Shown here: positions 1 through 11,192 of the stretch, in pieces | Layout: every line of letters begins with the position of its first letter | How positions within the stretch are numbered: position 1 is the first letter of the stretch | Source of the DNA: Marsupella aquatica | Taxonomy: Eukaryota > Marchantiophyta | Length of the DNA: 64,000 bases | Assembly (NCBI GenBank): GCA_973895155.1 | Contig: OZ316896.1 | Location: 21,018,001 to 21,082,000, forward strand | Direction of reading: 5' to 3' | Made by a program: the position numbers and the translations under genes | The notes under the pieces: generated by a model | What the model was told of the DNA's origin: nothing | Seen by the model: only the letters and a program-made list of their open reading frames with translations | Database searches by the model: none

Positions 1-2083
1 GAAGTTGTTGATGTGCTTTTCTAACAATGCATTAAGCTGTGTCATAGTACACGAAACTTGCGTTTCTAAGTTTTCCAGACTAACAAGATATATGCTGCCA
101 ATCAGGAAACCTGTTTATGTTGTAGGAGGAGAGAGATGCAAGTGGAAGTTTGCTGACTTCCAAAAAAGTCTGCGATACAAAGGAGTGATCAGGTCATTAA
201 CAGGAGCAGAAGATGTATGCATCCAGAGACTCCCTCAATTGCATTTCCCTGCATGAAAAGTAGACTTCGTTTCTGAAGGAATTAGTTTGGTCTGACAATC
301 TGAACACCTGCAAATCATACATAACCAAGTGAAGGACGAACACTAAAAGCAAAGATTTTACCATACTGAGAAGGTCCTGAAACCAGTCCTAAGAAGACTG
401 ATTTAGTTACTACTTCCAAATGTCCTTATATACTCTTAATCATGATCACCTGGCCAACAAACAACCTCGAGGGTTATGTAGCATCAACGAGTAGTATGGA
501 CAGCAATCACTGATCACCCTGTTAGATGTCTGTAAAAGTTTTAGAAGATTTAGAGGACTGTCAAAAGCGATCAGGTAGAAATTAGTCATTTCCCACTTAA
601 TTTTTATCCTCGGGGCACAATCAACTGCCCCCGATCTTTGAATAGTAGTCTGGTTCCCCTGCAGTAAGGGACAGTACAATTAGACATGGTAAAACAAATC
701 TTAAGAATAAGCATAAAAATGAAAATGATTGAAAATGAGAAGGATTGAAAACGAAAAAGAAACTAAACAAGGGTCCAAGGAGGACGAGTGCAAGAGCCAT
801 ATGTTACTTTGGCTTCTTTAGATTCTAATTTGGTTTGTTCTTGTCAATAGTAGGTGTTAGATTCATGAAGAGGGTTTCCAAAGTAGGGTGTGAGTCAGTA
901 TTGGAGCAATGTTAACCCGCAGTTTTGGGACGGGGCGCTGGCGCATGATGAGTCACTGGCATTGATAGGAAACTAGTGACCCTATTGCACCTGCAGAAGG
1001 GGCTCACAGTCGTATTATTCATGTGGTTCATCTGACTATTTCTTACAGTAGGACCTGCGTGTGCATTGCAGATGAGGGAGAGCTGGAGTTACCCACCTCT
1101 AAATGATGTGGCCGAGTCTGCTAGACGGGTTCGTGAAGCACTTGCGGAGCGAGGATGGAGCTCAAATTAGCTTTGATTTGGGAACTTTCACAACACGTGA
1201 AGAAAAATCATTGTGCAGGGAATCACTTGGGACAAGTTAATTCCCTTTGACAGTTTGCTCGCGAGCAAGTAGATTGTGTAGCAGTTGGTGCAGGTACTCG
1301 AGGCAGTGACAGTTTTGTAGGTTCAACGGAGAACAGTACGATAGCAGATGTGCAGAGCAGATGTGCAGAGTCTTGCTTAATGGAATATGAAGTCGATAAA
1401 GAAAGCAAATGTATCGCAGCATACTTTGTTTTGGATAGCCACGTCAACCTCCGAAAATCATCCACCACCATTAGGTATATCATTCGATATTTACTTCATT
1501 CCTCGAGTGTGTATTCCATACAGCATTGCCTCATCTCACCGTGACTGATGGTACTTGGTGTGGGTGGCGTTCTGAGCACAATTTGTAGCGCTGTCGTTCC
1601 ACATCCTTTGTGATTGCCAGTCGAATTTGGATTGACCTTCTAATTTGTTCTTCGTATCAATTGCTAGTCTATTCCAAGACCTTCTACAGTCGGTAGAATG
1701 CAGGTTAGATATCAAGTTCGGCTGCTTTCTTTGCCTTCCCTTTTAATCGGAATTAGTGGAAACCACACTAGCAGTCGCCCTTCTTCAACCCGATATTCTC
1801 TGAAATCCTCAAGAGTAGTTCCTAGGTCTAACTGAAAATATGTAGATATCACTGTTTGCTCCAATTTTAATCAATTTTCTTGGCATTGCTAAGATATTCT
1901 GAGGCTACATCTGAAAGTCTGGAAATGAGTGGAATCAACTATCTGGGATGGAAACTTGCAAATTGAATGACAAGTACAATAGGCAAAACGACTCTTCCAT
2001 CCATAGGAAGAACTAGGGGGCCATAGCTACGGTCACACAGTTCGAAAAGGTCTGAATGTTGGTTTGCCTAAATGTGTGCCAAG
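1..2083. other. No recognisable gene
   Basis: Only short, unrelated open frames are present, the longest under 90 codons, and none resembles a known family or shows consistent splice borders. A short direct duplication of an agcagatgtgcag motif lies near 1345-1375. The stretch reads as ordinary intergenic DNA. Confidence 0.5.
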
Positions 2084-2760
2084 GGATGGGCTAACTTCTT
2101 TGTCTAAATATACACTGAAGACGGGGCTAACCTGTTGGCCTGAGTTTTGCGGGAGAGGCTAACCTGTTGGCCTAATTATTCCTAATTGGCTACGTATAAG
2201 CCACAGAAGGTGCTAAATACACCCGTGGGATGGTATAAGCTCTTGGTCTAACCACAAATTGCGGCAGAGGCTAACCTGTTGGCCTAAATAGAAACTGAGG
2301 GAGGGACTAACCTCTTGGTCTAATTAGAGGCTGAGGGCCAACTTGCATGTCGAGAGTCCTTCACAACGCGGCCCTTAGACTGCAACATGTCGTGATGAGA
2401 CTTGATAATTGTGCAATCCCCTAAGCCCCTCCTTCGGCAGGCTTGACTGCAGGTCTGGTGAGGACCCAAGGGCAAGGTCCGGAAACTTTCCGGCCCTTGC
2501 AGGTCCTGACCCCTACTTTGCTATTAAAACAAACCTCAAGCTTCTATACATAGCATGTCCTGGACTGTCGCTGACAGAACGATCAACGATGACCTTGTAC
2601 TGGTTTCTCTGATTGGTATAGCAGATCACCCTTTTTCCCTGAAGTGGTGCATGAGGTAAGGGCCGCATTGTGAAGGAGTGTCAACATGCAAGTTGGCCCC
2701 GAGGGATGAGCAAACCTCCTGGTCCAAATATAAGACAGGGGAGGGCTTCCGTTGAGGATA
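2084..2760. repeat. Degenerate tandem array with core ggctaacctgttggcctaa
   Basis: The core recurs at about 2125, 2155 and 2270. Weaker versions lie near 2087 (ggctaacttctttgtctaa), 2240, 2304 (ggactaacctcttggtcta) and, beyond the MITE, 2708 (caaacctcctggtccaaat). Spacing is irregular, about 30 to 115 bp. The array is interrupted by the MITE at 2335-2699, and related units on both sides show that the MITE inserted into an existing array. Confidence 0.6.
2335..2699. mobile_element. MITE-like element, copy 1 (43-bp terminal inverted repeats)
   Basis: The left end 2335-2377 starts gggccaacttgcatgt and is matched by the reverse complement of 2657-2699 with four mismatches in 43 positions. The element is 365 bp and has no coding capacity. 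Its centre is a strong hairpin at 2467-2499: caaggg pairs with cccttg, and inside it ccggaaa pairs with tttccgg around a single base. An A-rich motif (attaaaacaaa) follows the core. No target duplication can be read because the flanks are themselves repeats. Two diverged relatives lie at 51829-52162 and 59198-59487. The superfamily is unassigned. Confidence 0.75.
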
Positions 2761-2968
2761 ACCTGTTCACGTCAACATGTAATATAGTAAAAGGAAAAAC
2801 CATGTAACACGATAAATACCTATTGGCCAAGTGTTTATTCAAAACATGTTCATTATGTTGATAGGACGCAGTTCAAAGGATGTGGTTGGCCCATACCATA
2901 CCTTACCTTAACCTGCCTTAGGAGATCTTAGTCACCCATTTGATCTGTTACCTTGATAGAATGCTGTC

Positions 2969-3114
2969 GGCCCATACACCTCACCTTATACTTGCAGATA
3001 AGAGTATCCCCCTCTGTTTTACTATTGAAATTGAATTTTTTGGCCCATACACCTCACCTTATACTTGCAGATAAGAGTATCCCCCTCTGTTTTACTATTG
3101 AAATTGAATTTTTT
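2969..3114. repeat. Perfect 73-bp tandem duplication
   Basis: Two adjacent 73-bp copies, 2969-3041 and 3042-3114, start ggcccatacacctcacc and end gaatttttt with no difference that I can see. Identity this high implies a recent duplication. Confidence 0.9.
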
Positions 3115-3249
3115 GTGAACGATTGCTACCTGGGGCATGGGTATGAGCTAGGCAATTTGCACCAAAATATACAAAATACACCATCCATAGAGACAAGAGA
3201 ACATGAAGCAGCCTTGGTGTAGAGAGCCCATAAAGGTTGGATCAAGGGC

Positions 3250-3316
3250 GGCTTTACAGATGTTGGGGCCATGTCTTCCTTTTAGTCCCTTTGAAATTAA
3301 TCTGGACATATGATGA
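3250..3316. repeat. Dispersed repeat shared with 58298-58365
   Basis: The segment starts ggctttacagatgttggggcc and continues through a 'ccctttgaaattaat' motif. A diverged copy with the same order of motifs (ggctttacaagatgtggg, then catttgagattaatggg) lies at 58298-58365 in the same orientation. This is an old interspersed family with no coding signal. Confidence 0.55.
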
Positions 3317-3851
3317 GTGTAAATGGTAGTAACGGACTTTACAAGACCTCACCTATAGTGTGTACCAAACTTGCATGGCAAGCAGTGGGCCCAAGTAAAT
3401 TCTGAATGATGTGGAGTGTTTATTTTGTCTAGAATTCCAAACAACTTCTAGACGTGGTCCAAACTAGCATTTCTTTCGGTGGCAAAAATTGACCAGATTC
3501 AACCTCTCTGAAAAGTCTTTGCCACTTAGTCTTTGTTAGGTGTTTTGTTGTCCATTAGCCAGTCTCCCATCTAACCACAGACCCCACTAGCTAGAATCTA
3601 ACAATTATCCTTAAATCTAATGAGATCTGAACAGGTTGAACATTAATTTAAGAAAATTCAATATGGAATATTCCTAACATGTTCTCTTTCACACAATGTG
3701 CTACTAGTCATCCTCACTAAAAAAATTCTTTAAAGTTAGGCCAGTCCAAACATGGACACACTTTGGCTTCCTTCATTCAAGGATGTGCATAGATTGATTT
3801 CATTTAAAATATCTGTGATCTGGAGTCTAGGTTTCAAACAAGTAGTGGTCT

Positions 3852-4096
3852 CCAGTTTGCTTTGGTGATGGAAAGTCACATCTGCCCCAAATGTCTTCTA
3901 AAGCCACCCTAAAATTCAGTTTGCTTTGATGAAAAAAAAGCCAAAAGTGCCCCTTGTCTTGTAAAGTCTCCCTAAATCCAATTTTTCTTGGTTACAAAAA
4001 GTCAAAGTGCCCCAAATTTCTTGTAGTCTCCCAAAATCCAGTTTGTGTTGGTGAAAAGGAGTCATAAATATCCATGATTTCTCATAAAGCCACCAT
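3852..4096. repeat. Minisatellite, four units of about 60-66 bp
   Basis: Units start near 3852, 3917, 3978 and 4038. Each has the order ccagtttg...ttggtga, then aaagtc, then tgccccaaat, then cttctaaagccaccctaaaa, with many substitutions. The array ends about 1.4 kb upstream of the ABCF start codon. Confidence 0.65.
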
Positions 4097-4429
4097 AAAA
4101 CAACAATAACCGGTTCCCCCTTCTTTATAAGTCCCCATCGGCATTAAATAGGTGTCATCCGTCTCACCAGACCCCTTCCCACTCCCAAACTCTCCAGTAC
4201 GACTCTACGAGATACGTAACCTCAGATCGCCCTGAAATTAATTCAGACAAACGAACATAAAACCCATTATTTATTCAATTGCATTTGCCCTCACGTAAGC
4301 TCTCGCCGCGTGAACCGGACCCAGCGCCTCCGACGGCGGCACCGACGGCACGGGTAGTTAAGAGTTACGGCGCCGTCCAGTTAGGTCACCGTTGAACTAG
4401 CGAAGCAGAGCCGAAAGAAACCAAATTCC

Positions 4430-5506
4430 GAAAGAAAGGGAGATTTCCCTCTCTGCCTCTCCTTCTCTCGTTCCTCCTCCCGTTTCTCTCGATCCTTTCG
4501 CGTCGAGTCCTCGATCGATTTGACTCGATTCCTACTCTCTCGAATAGGAAATCTTCTCTTCTCTCTTCTGATTTCCTTTTCGCGACTCCTCGTCGACTAA
4601 TCGTCTCGTCGGCCCTGTTTCTCGAATCCTCTGCTCCGCTTTTCTCGACTTCTCTCGTCTCGTCTCGTCTCTGTTTTGCTTCGCTTCGTGGTGCGGCGGG
4701 AGTCGACTGCTGGACTGCGCTCGACTGCTGCTGCCTTCTTCTGCGCGAGGGGCGGGGAAGGAGCGAAGGGGAAGCGCTCAGCGCGTTCTGGCGCTTGCTC
4801 GTCGGTCGCTTGTGGTTCGTCCAATTTCTGAGCGCAAAGTGCGGTGCGCCTTGTGTTCGCCTCTGTTTCGGTGCCCTTTGCTGTTGCTCTCGTCATAGGT
4901 CGTAGTTTTGTCCGGTAGAGGTTCGTGGAGCGGATTCTTTGTTAGTCGGCCACTCATCAGTCAGCAGCCAGCCAGGCCTCTCCTCTGCTCACCGCTCGCC
5001 ATAAAAGGGGAGGGGGAGGGAAACGGCAGGTTTAAAGCGAGGAAAGCTAGGGCTGCTTTGAGGCGGTTCGGTCTTTCTCGGCTTCTGGTCTTGGAGCTTT
5101 CTGCAGCGGACGTCGTCTGCGGCCTGTGCCGGACTCGACGCCTCTACGTCTTGTAGGTCTGAATCGAGAGAAGACAGAAACGCAGACTCACAGAGAGAGT
5201 GAGGGTGCGAGCGAGACAGAGAGAGAGAGGCTATAAGGTGTTTAGTTACGAGGTGGGCTTCTGAAGTTTCTTCCCCGCCACTGTTGTGCTCTGCAGGTTG
5301 GAATTGTTGTCATCGACGGGGGCGTGAGAATTTTTTTGTCGTGTTGTTTGTGTCTGCGGCGGCGGTGTTTTGGTGGATTGAGAAGGGTGATCACAGCCGA
5401 TCTGATCGGAATCGGAGGAATTTGTAGGGACAGTTTAGGAAAGTTGGGAATTCTGGCCAACAGGTGTAGGTCGGATTTTTTAGGGCGTATCAGACGTCGT
5501 TGAAGG
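4430..5506 (+). promoter_or_regulatory. Pyrimidine-rich promoter and 5' leader of the ABCF gene
   Basis: From about 4437 the plus strand is strongly C/T-rich, with runs such as ctctctgcctctccttctct and a ctcgt repeat near 4651-4672. A TATA-like ataaaagg lies at about 5001, and a GA-rich tract lies at about 5180-5232. CT-rich patches near transcription starts are common in plant, including moss, core promoters. The exact start site cannot be read from the sequence, and an intron in the leader is possible. Confidence 0.45.
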
Positions 5507-8166
5507 ATGGTGTCGGATGCGAGCAAGAAGAAGGCCGCGGCCAAGAAAGCGGCCGCTGTTGCCAAGCGAGGATCGAAGTCTATTGCAGCCTCGTTGGAGC
5601 AGAAGGCGGCAGAGTCACAGAATGGAACGAATGGAATAACTAATGATTTAGCAATGCTGGGTATCACGGATCGTACCTGTACGGGAGTTCTAGCCTCACA
5701 TCCGCAGTCTAGAGATATTCACGTGAGTTTCTACTGTCACCCCGTTTCTCCCGTCTCTTTGGTGCACGTTATACCAAGGGATATGCTCGTGAGCTTCTAC
5801 TTTCACTTTTCTCCCTTCTCTTTGCATGTTATGCAAAGGTATGTTCCTGAAAGAACAGGAAGGAGAGTGAGGATATGTCTAAGCCAGGGACGTTGTGTTG
5901 CATGTCTCATGTACTTCGTGTTCTTGTCGCAGATTGAGAGCTTATCAGTAACCTTTCACGGGCATGAACTGGTTGCGGACTCGACCCTTGAATTGAATTA
6001 TGGAAGGTCCGTATGCGAGACACTTTCCCTTGTCTAACGTTATCTCTGTTTCTATTGTCGATGGGTGGCCACTAGGGCAAGTCATCGATGTCTCTTAATT
6101 TGCAATTCTGAACTGTGGTTGATTGGTATTTGTGCAGGCGGTATGGGTTGCTTGGCTTGAACGGATGTGGAAAGTCTACTCTTCTCACATCAATTGGGAT
6201 GCGTGAAGTGCCCATCCCCGAGCACATGGACATTTATCATCTAACGAGGGAAATAGACGCCACTGACTTGTCTGCGCTCGAGGCCGTGATGAACGTTGAT
6301 GCTGAACGCCTTGAACTTGAGAAAGAGGTGGAAAGGTTGGTAGCCCAGGTGAATACCCTCTTTTGAGACTTAAACCCGTCCATTCCCCAGTTGATTTCGT
6401 ATGTCCACTGTTTATAATTTAAAGATGCTAGACGTCTTGTTTTGGGGGTATTGTGTTGTCCTTGGTGGTAAAGAGGTGGCATTTTTATTCCAGAAGTTGG
6501 ACCCAAAGCAGGTCTGTGCTTGTTTCTATGTACTTGTCGTTTACATGGAATTTAGTGTTTGTTGCTACAGCGATTCCGGCCCATTGTTGATCTGTTCGAG
6601 CTGGCCCTAGAGCGTGTGATGGCCACTGATGTTTTGTCACTTTTCTTCTGCGCTCATTGGATGCAGGATGACGGGGGTGGCGAGGCATTGGAACGGATTT
6701 ACGAGCGGCTAGAGTCCATGGATTCGGCCACAGCTGAGAAAAGAGCTGCAGAGATTTTGCATGGACTCGGCTTCAATAAGAAGATGCAAGCGAAGATGAC
6801 CCGTGACTTTTCCGGAGGTTGGAGAATGCGAATCGCCCTGGCTAGGGCGTTGTTCATGAATCCCACCATTCTGCTTCTAGATGAACCTACCAACCATCTT
6901 GGTGCGTCCCACTTCCACTCGGTCTCTGGATGGGAGAACTTTAATAGATCTTGCCTCCATGATGTTGTGTAGGAGGATTTCCATGGGCGTGCCGATCATT
7001 GAAGATAGATGTCGATGCGTACCACATTAGTACCTCTATTTTGTATTGGAGTTCTCATGTACCACCTTTACCTCTGCATCTTTCTAACTCTTTTGTCACG
7101 GCGAGTACTTTCAGATCTTGAGGCTTGCGTGTGGCTGGAGGAGATCCTGAAAAAGTTTGATCGTATCCTCGTGGTGGTTTCTCACTCGCAAGATTTTCTC
7201 AACGGCGTGTGCACCAATATTATTCACATGCAGGACAAGAAACTCAAGTTCTATTCAGGTAATTACGACCAATATACGCAAACGCGCTCTGAGCTGGAGG
7301 AGAATCAGATGAAGCAGTATCGGTGGGAGCAGGAACAGATATCAGCCATGAAAGAATACATTGCGAGATTTGGACACGGATCCGCAAAGCTGGCACGACA
7401 AGCTCAAAGTAAGGAGAAAACCCTTGCTAAAATGGAAAGGGGAGGTCTCACAGAGAAGGTGTCTAGAGATAAGGTCCTGGTTTTCCGCTTTACAGATGTC
7501 GGAAAACTTCCCCCTCCAGTTTTGCAGTTCTCAGGGGTTTCATTCGGTTATTCTCCGGAACATCAGATCTATAACAACATCGATTTTGGGGTAGATTTGG
7601 ATTCCCGGATAGCTTTGGTAGGGCCTAATGGCGCGGGAAAGAGTACGCTTCTCAAGTTGATGACCGGGGATATCGTGCCCGACGAAGGAATGGTCAGACG
7701 GCACAATCACCTTCGAATTGCCCAGTATCATCAACATTTGGCTGAGACTCTGACACTTGATGTCTCAGCATTGCAGTACATGATGAGTGCATATCCAGGG
7801 TTAGAAGAGGAAAAGATGAGGGCAGCGATCGGAAAGTTTGGCCTAACTGGTAAAGCCCAAATTATGCCTATAGGAAACCTCTCAGACGGTCAGAAGAGTC
7901 GAGTAATTTTTGCGTGGCTGGCTTGGAGGCTACCCCATCTCCTGCTGTTAGACGAGCCTACCAACCATCTCGACATCGAAACTATTGATGCTCTAGCAGA
8001 TGCTTTGAATGAATGGGATGGTGGGATGGTGTTGGTGAGCCACGACTTCAGGCTCATTAACCAGGTAGCCAAAGAGATTTGGGTGTGCGAGAATAAGACC
8101 GTGACTCGATGGGAGAGTGATATTATGGAGTTCAAGCAACATTTGAAGAAGAAAGCCGGTCTGTAG
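5507..8166 (+). CDS. ABC transporter F family ATPase (GCN20/ABCF1 type), five exons
   Basis: ABCF proteins are soluble twin-ATPase proteins without membrane segments. They act on ribosomes or with the eIF2-kinase pathway, and plant ABCF1 is the GCN20-like member. Exons are 5507-5722, 5933-6006, 6138-6348, 6667-6901 and 7115-8166. All phases agree and give 595 residues, the length I recall for Arabidopsis ABCF1. The Lys/Ala-rich N-terminus [14 protein letters not shown] is typical. The first nucleotide-binding domain has Walker [10 protein letters not shown] (about 103-111), signature FSGGWRMR (about 215-222) and Walker B with LLLDEPTNH. The second has GPNGAGKST (415-423), LSDGQ (about 501-505) and a second [11 protein letters not shown]. 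The linker between them, rich in charged residues, is the ABCF arm. The donor of exon 2 (gtccgt) is weak; the others are standard. No frame defect is seen. Confidence 0.93.
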
Positions 8167-11100
8167 GTTATTCATTGGCTGACTTGTGCCAGTCAAGTAG
8201 GCATGATACGCAAATGCAATATTTAGCATTTCTTAAACACGATTTTGACAAACGGGAGCAGCCCCTAACAAAGGTGAGTTTGAACGGCCAGATCTTGCCA
8301 GGGGGGCTCTGGTACATTTCCTAGCATTGGTCATCATTTGTCTTTGTAAAATTATACGTATGACATACATGAGCTAACTACTCATTGCCAGATTAGCTCG
8401 AAGTGTTGATGTGAAAACTTGTATCATTGGAGGGGAGGGGCTTTGCTAGAGCAGCCTTTCTTCAGGTGACCCCATGTCAAATTTTTTCGATGTGCTGGGC
8501 AATAATGGCAACCCACTTTTGATTGGGTTTGTCTGCGCTGGGATTGTCATGACATTATTGTACTCGTGAACTCGTATTGAGTGACATAATTTACTCTCCG
8601 ACGATTATCTACTCTACATTGAGTACAATGCAATTAGGATCTTGTGTTCTGTACCTTCATAAATTTTTGTCCCTGGCTACTGGATAGTTGTTGTCGAAGT
8701 TTTAGCGACTGCTGTCCTTTTTATAAATGTCTGACCTTGGGATGGAGTCTTCGTTTCTTCGCTGTAGTAGTTTTAGCAAAGTCTGGGAGTCTTTGGTGAG
8801 ACCTGATTGCCCTGTGGGAATGTGAGCATACTGGGATTTATGGATATAATATCGCACCATGACTGTTTGTATATTAGAGGTCCATCTTTTTTGCTGCTTT
8901 GCAGTGGAATTGTATACTCCGGGGAGGGGATTTTACGAGTTTGAATTGCGTCGTTTGCCTGCCTTTTACTTTGGTAGCTTTCGAGAAGGTTCGGTTGTTG
9001 ATATAAATATGGCGGACTATTGTGATCGTTGTCTCTGATGAATATTGCCGTCCGCTTTTATGCTTGGGGGTGGAGTGATCCCACAAAGTGTGGTCTAGTC
9101 TACTTTGCTTCGGTTGAATGTTTTTTTGCTTCGAAAGGCCGATTCGTGGATAGGATGTGGCATACGTAATTGACCGAGATTTTGCAAAAACTCAGGCCGA
9201 ATGATATTCAATCATCTTGTCATGGGTAGCATTCAAAGAGGAATTTTGATTGGGAGCCATCTCGTTATGGGTAGCATTCGGAGATGAATTTTGAACTGGA
9301 GCCGCAGTGTGTTCCCAAACTAACTCCCCGTGCGCTAAGCCATGCTACATGGCTTCCATCTTTTAATGCATTCTCGCCGTTTGTATGGTTGATCCATTCC
9401 ATACTCGGCACCAACCCAACACCTGACATTTGCATTTAAGCAATTATTGCGATTACCAATAAGCTGCCAGACTGAAATTCCGAAAGAGATCGATTACATA
9501 TTTGGAAGCGGCTATCGAAGGTGTCCTTTTGGGTTCAACGTGAGATGCTCAACCGAGTTGATTTCTGGACCTGTTCACTTCCTTAACCCTGTGTGGTTTC
9601 AGATGACGACTCTATGTTTAGAATTTGACCTTCAGACTCCCAGTCCAACCTTTCGGACAGTTTAACAACTTCAGCACTGAGTCAGAATTGAGATGAGGCA
9701 TAACCCCGACGGTTTCCATCTTCAGAAATGAGTCGAAAGAGAGTTGAGAAGAATCGATGCAAGTCGTTCGCGCTCGACTACTATAGAGTACTCTAGATCA
9801 CAACCTTCAGTACTCGCAGCATATACTTGTGCCACCTGAGAACCGCTTCTTTTAGACGATTCCTGCATAACCACTCCGATTAATCCAGGGAGAGGGTGAG
9901 ATAGACAATGACATTGGATTGGGTCTAGTAAAGCGTTGAAGAAACATAGGCTTTTATGCTTTCCTCGGTGGACACCCATAGCCATTGAAGCGAAGGGTTA
10001 GAGTTGAGTTTTCTGGTTGTGTTGTGTTGGAGAAGAGATGGACGGAAGTTACGTTACTGAAGTCTTATATGAAGGATTTTCAATTGCGTTTCGGTTCCGT
10101 TGTTCATTTGTTATTGTCCGAATTTTTCCAAATCCCAAGACTTCCCTGTTTTTTTAATGAGTACTGCGATCTCCCTCCCTTCAGTGCCCCACCGCTTGAC
10201 TACTAACGAAGAAACTCCAGTGGCATCTCGAAACCTGGTGAGCTCCATGTGTTGGTTCTTTCGGACAGTGCTTCTACTGAGGTCTATCCGTCTGCTATTA
10301 TAGCTATGGTGAGAAGCTCCTAGCACGAGGGATTTAGTAGAAGAACGAGAGAAAAGACTTCGTATCCCTGTGTGGTTGAAATAAGAGGATTCAATGCCGA
10401 AGAGAAAGGCATTGTGTGCGAAACATACACATTTTCCTTCTCTTTCGCAAGATCGGCTTAACCTACTCTTGGAGTTCCGTTCATGCTATTAAGCTTTGAG
10501 TAGACCCGTCGGGCCATATCCCTGGGAAGCCCTGTCGGTTCAAAGATGGATGATCAAAGATGGATGACATATCTCTCTACGAGCCGACTGTTGAGATTAG
10601 GTCACGAGTCTACCCTTGAAATTAGTCCTTCTCTTTGAAGATCAGGGTCAAATTAAATTTGGTCAAGAACAATTACTTTGTGATTGGTCTGAACAATCCA
10701 AACCGTGGGCAAATGTCTACTTATTATGGTCGTACAACTCTGCCATTACAAACAATTACTGCTCATATTCAACTTTGAAATACGAAGACGCCGAAGTTTC
10801 CTTTTTTAATCGAAGGGTCCCAATGAGAATGACTCCACATTGATTATCATTCTACAAATAACAGTGTCCTTTGCCATTTACAATACTCTCTATCCAAGGT
10901 ACCAACCAACGCATATACATTTCCGGCATTACCTCCTTGTTTCAGTATTGTATATCTCAGACCATGGAAACTCAAAAACAGGCGAACATGTGAGAAAGAA
11001 ACGAGATTCCAAATTTTCTGGCAAAGGCTATAGAGAATACATCAATAAATCAAAATAAAATACACCATAGCTGAGACACTTCCTCTGTGGTGGAGATTTT

Positions 11101-11192
11101 ATTGCTCCTGTAGTAATGAACTCACCTTCATGCCAGCATTATCATCATACCTGATGACAGACATTCAAAACCAGCAGTTCTAATAGATGCTC
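8167..11192. other. Intergenic region with a 45-bp duplication
   Basis: This holds the 3' end of the ABCF transcript and spacer up to the end of the LRR gene. No frame resembles a known protein. A degenerate direct duplication lies at 9211-9303, with 'atgggtagcattc' at 9222 and 9267. The spacer near 10600-11100 is AT-rich. Confidence 0.5.
9211..9303. repeat. Two-unit direct repeat, period 45 bp
   Basis: Both units carry atgggtagcattc, then a gaattttga block, then gggagcc or ggagcc. The first starts near 9211 and the second near 9258. Several substitutions separate them. Confidence 0.6.

Noticed and set aside
4597-5156. Open frames on both strands in the ABCF leader
   Set aside because: They arise from biased C/T-rich composition; the plus-strand frame has no ATG at its start, and neither resembles a protein.
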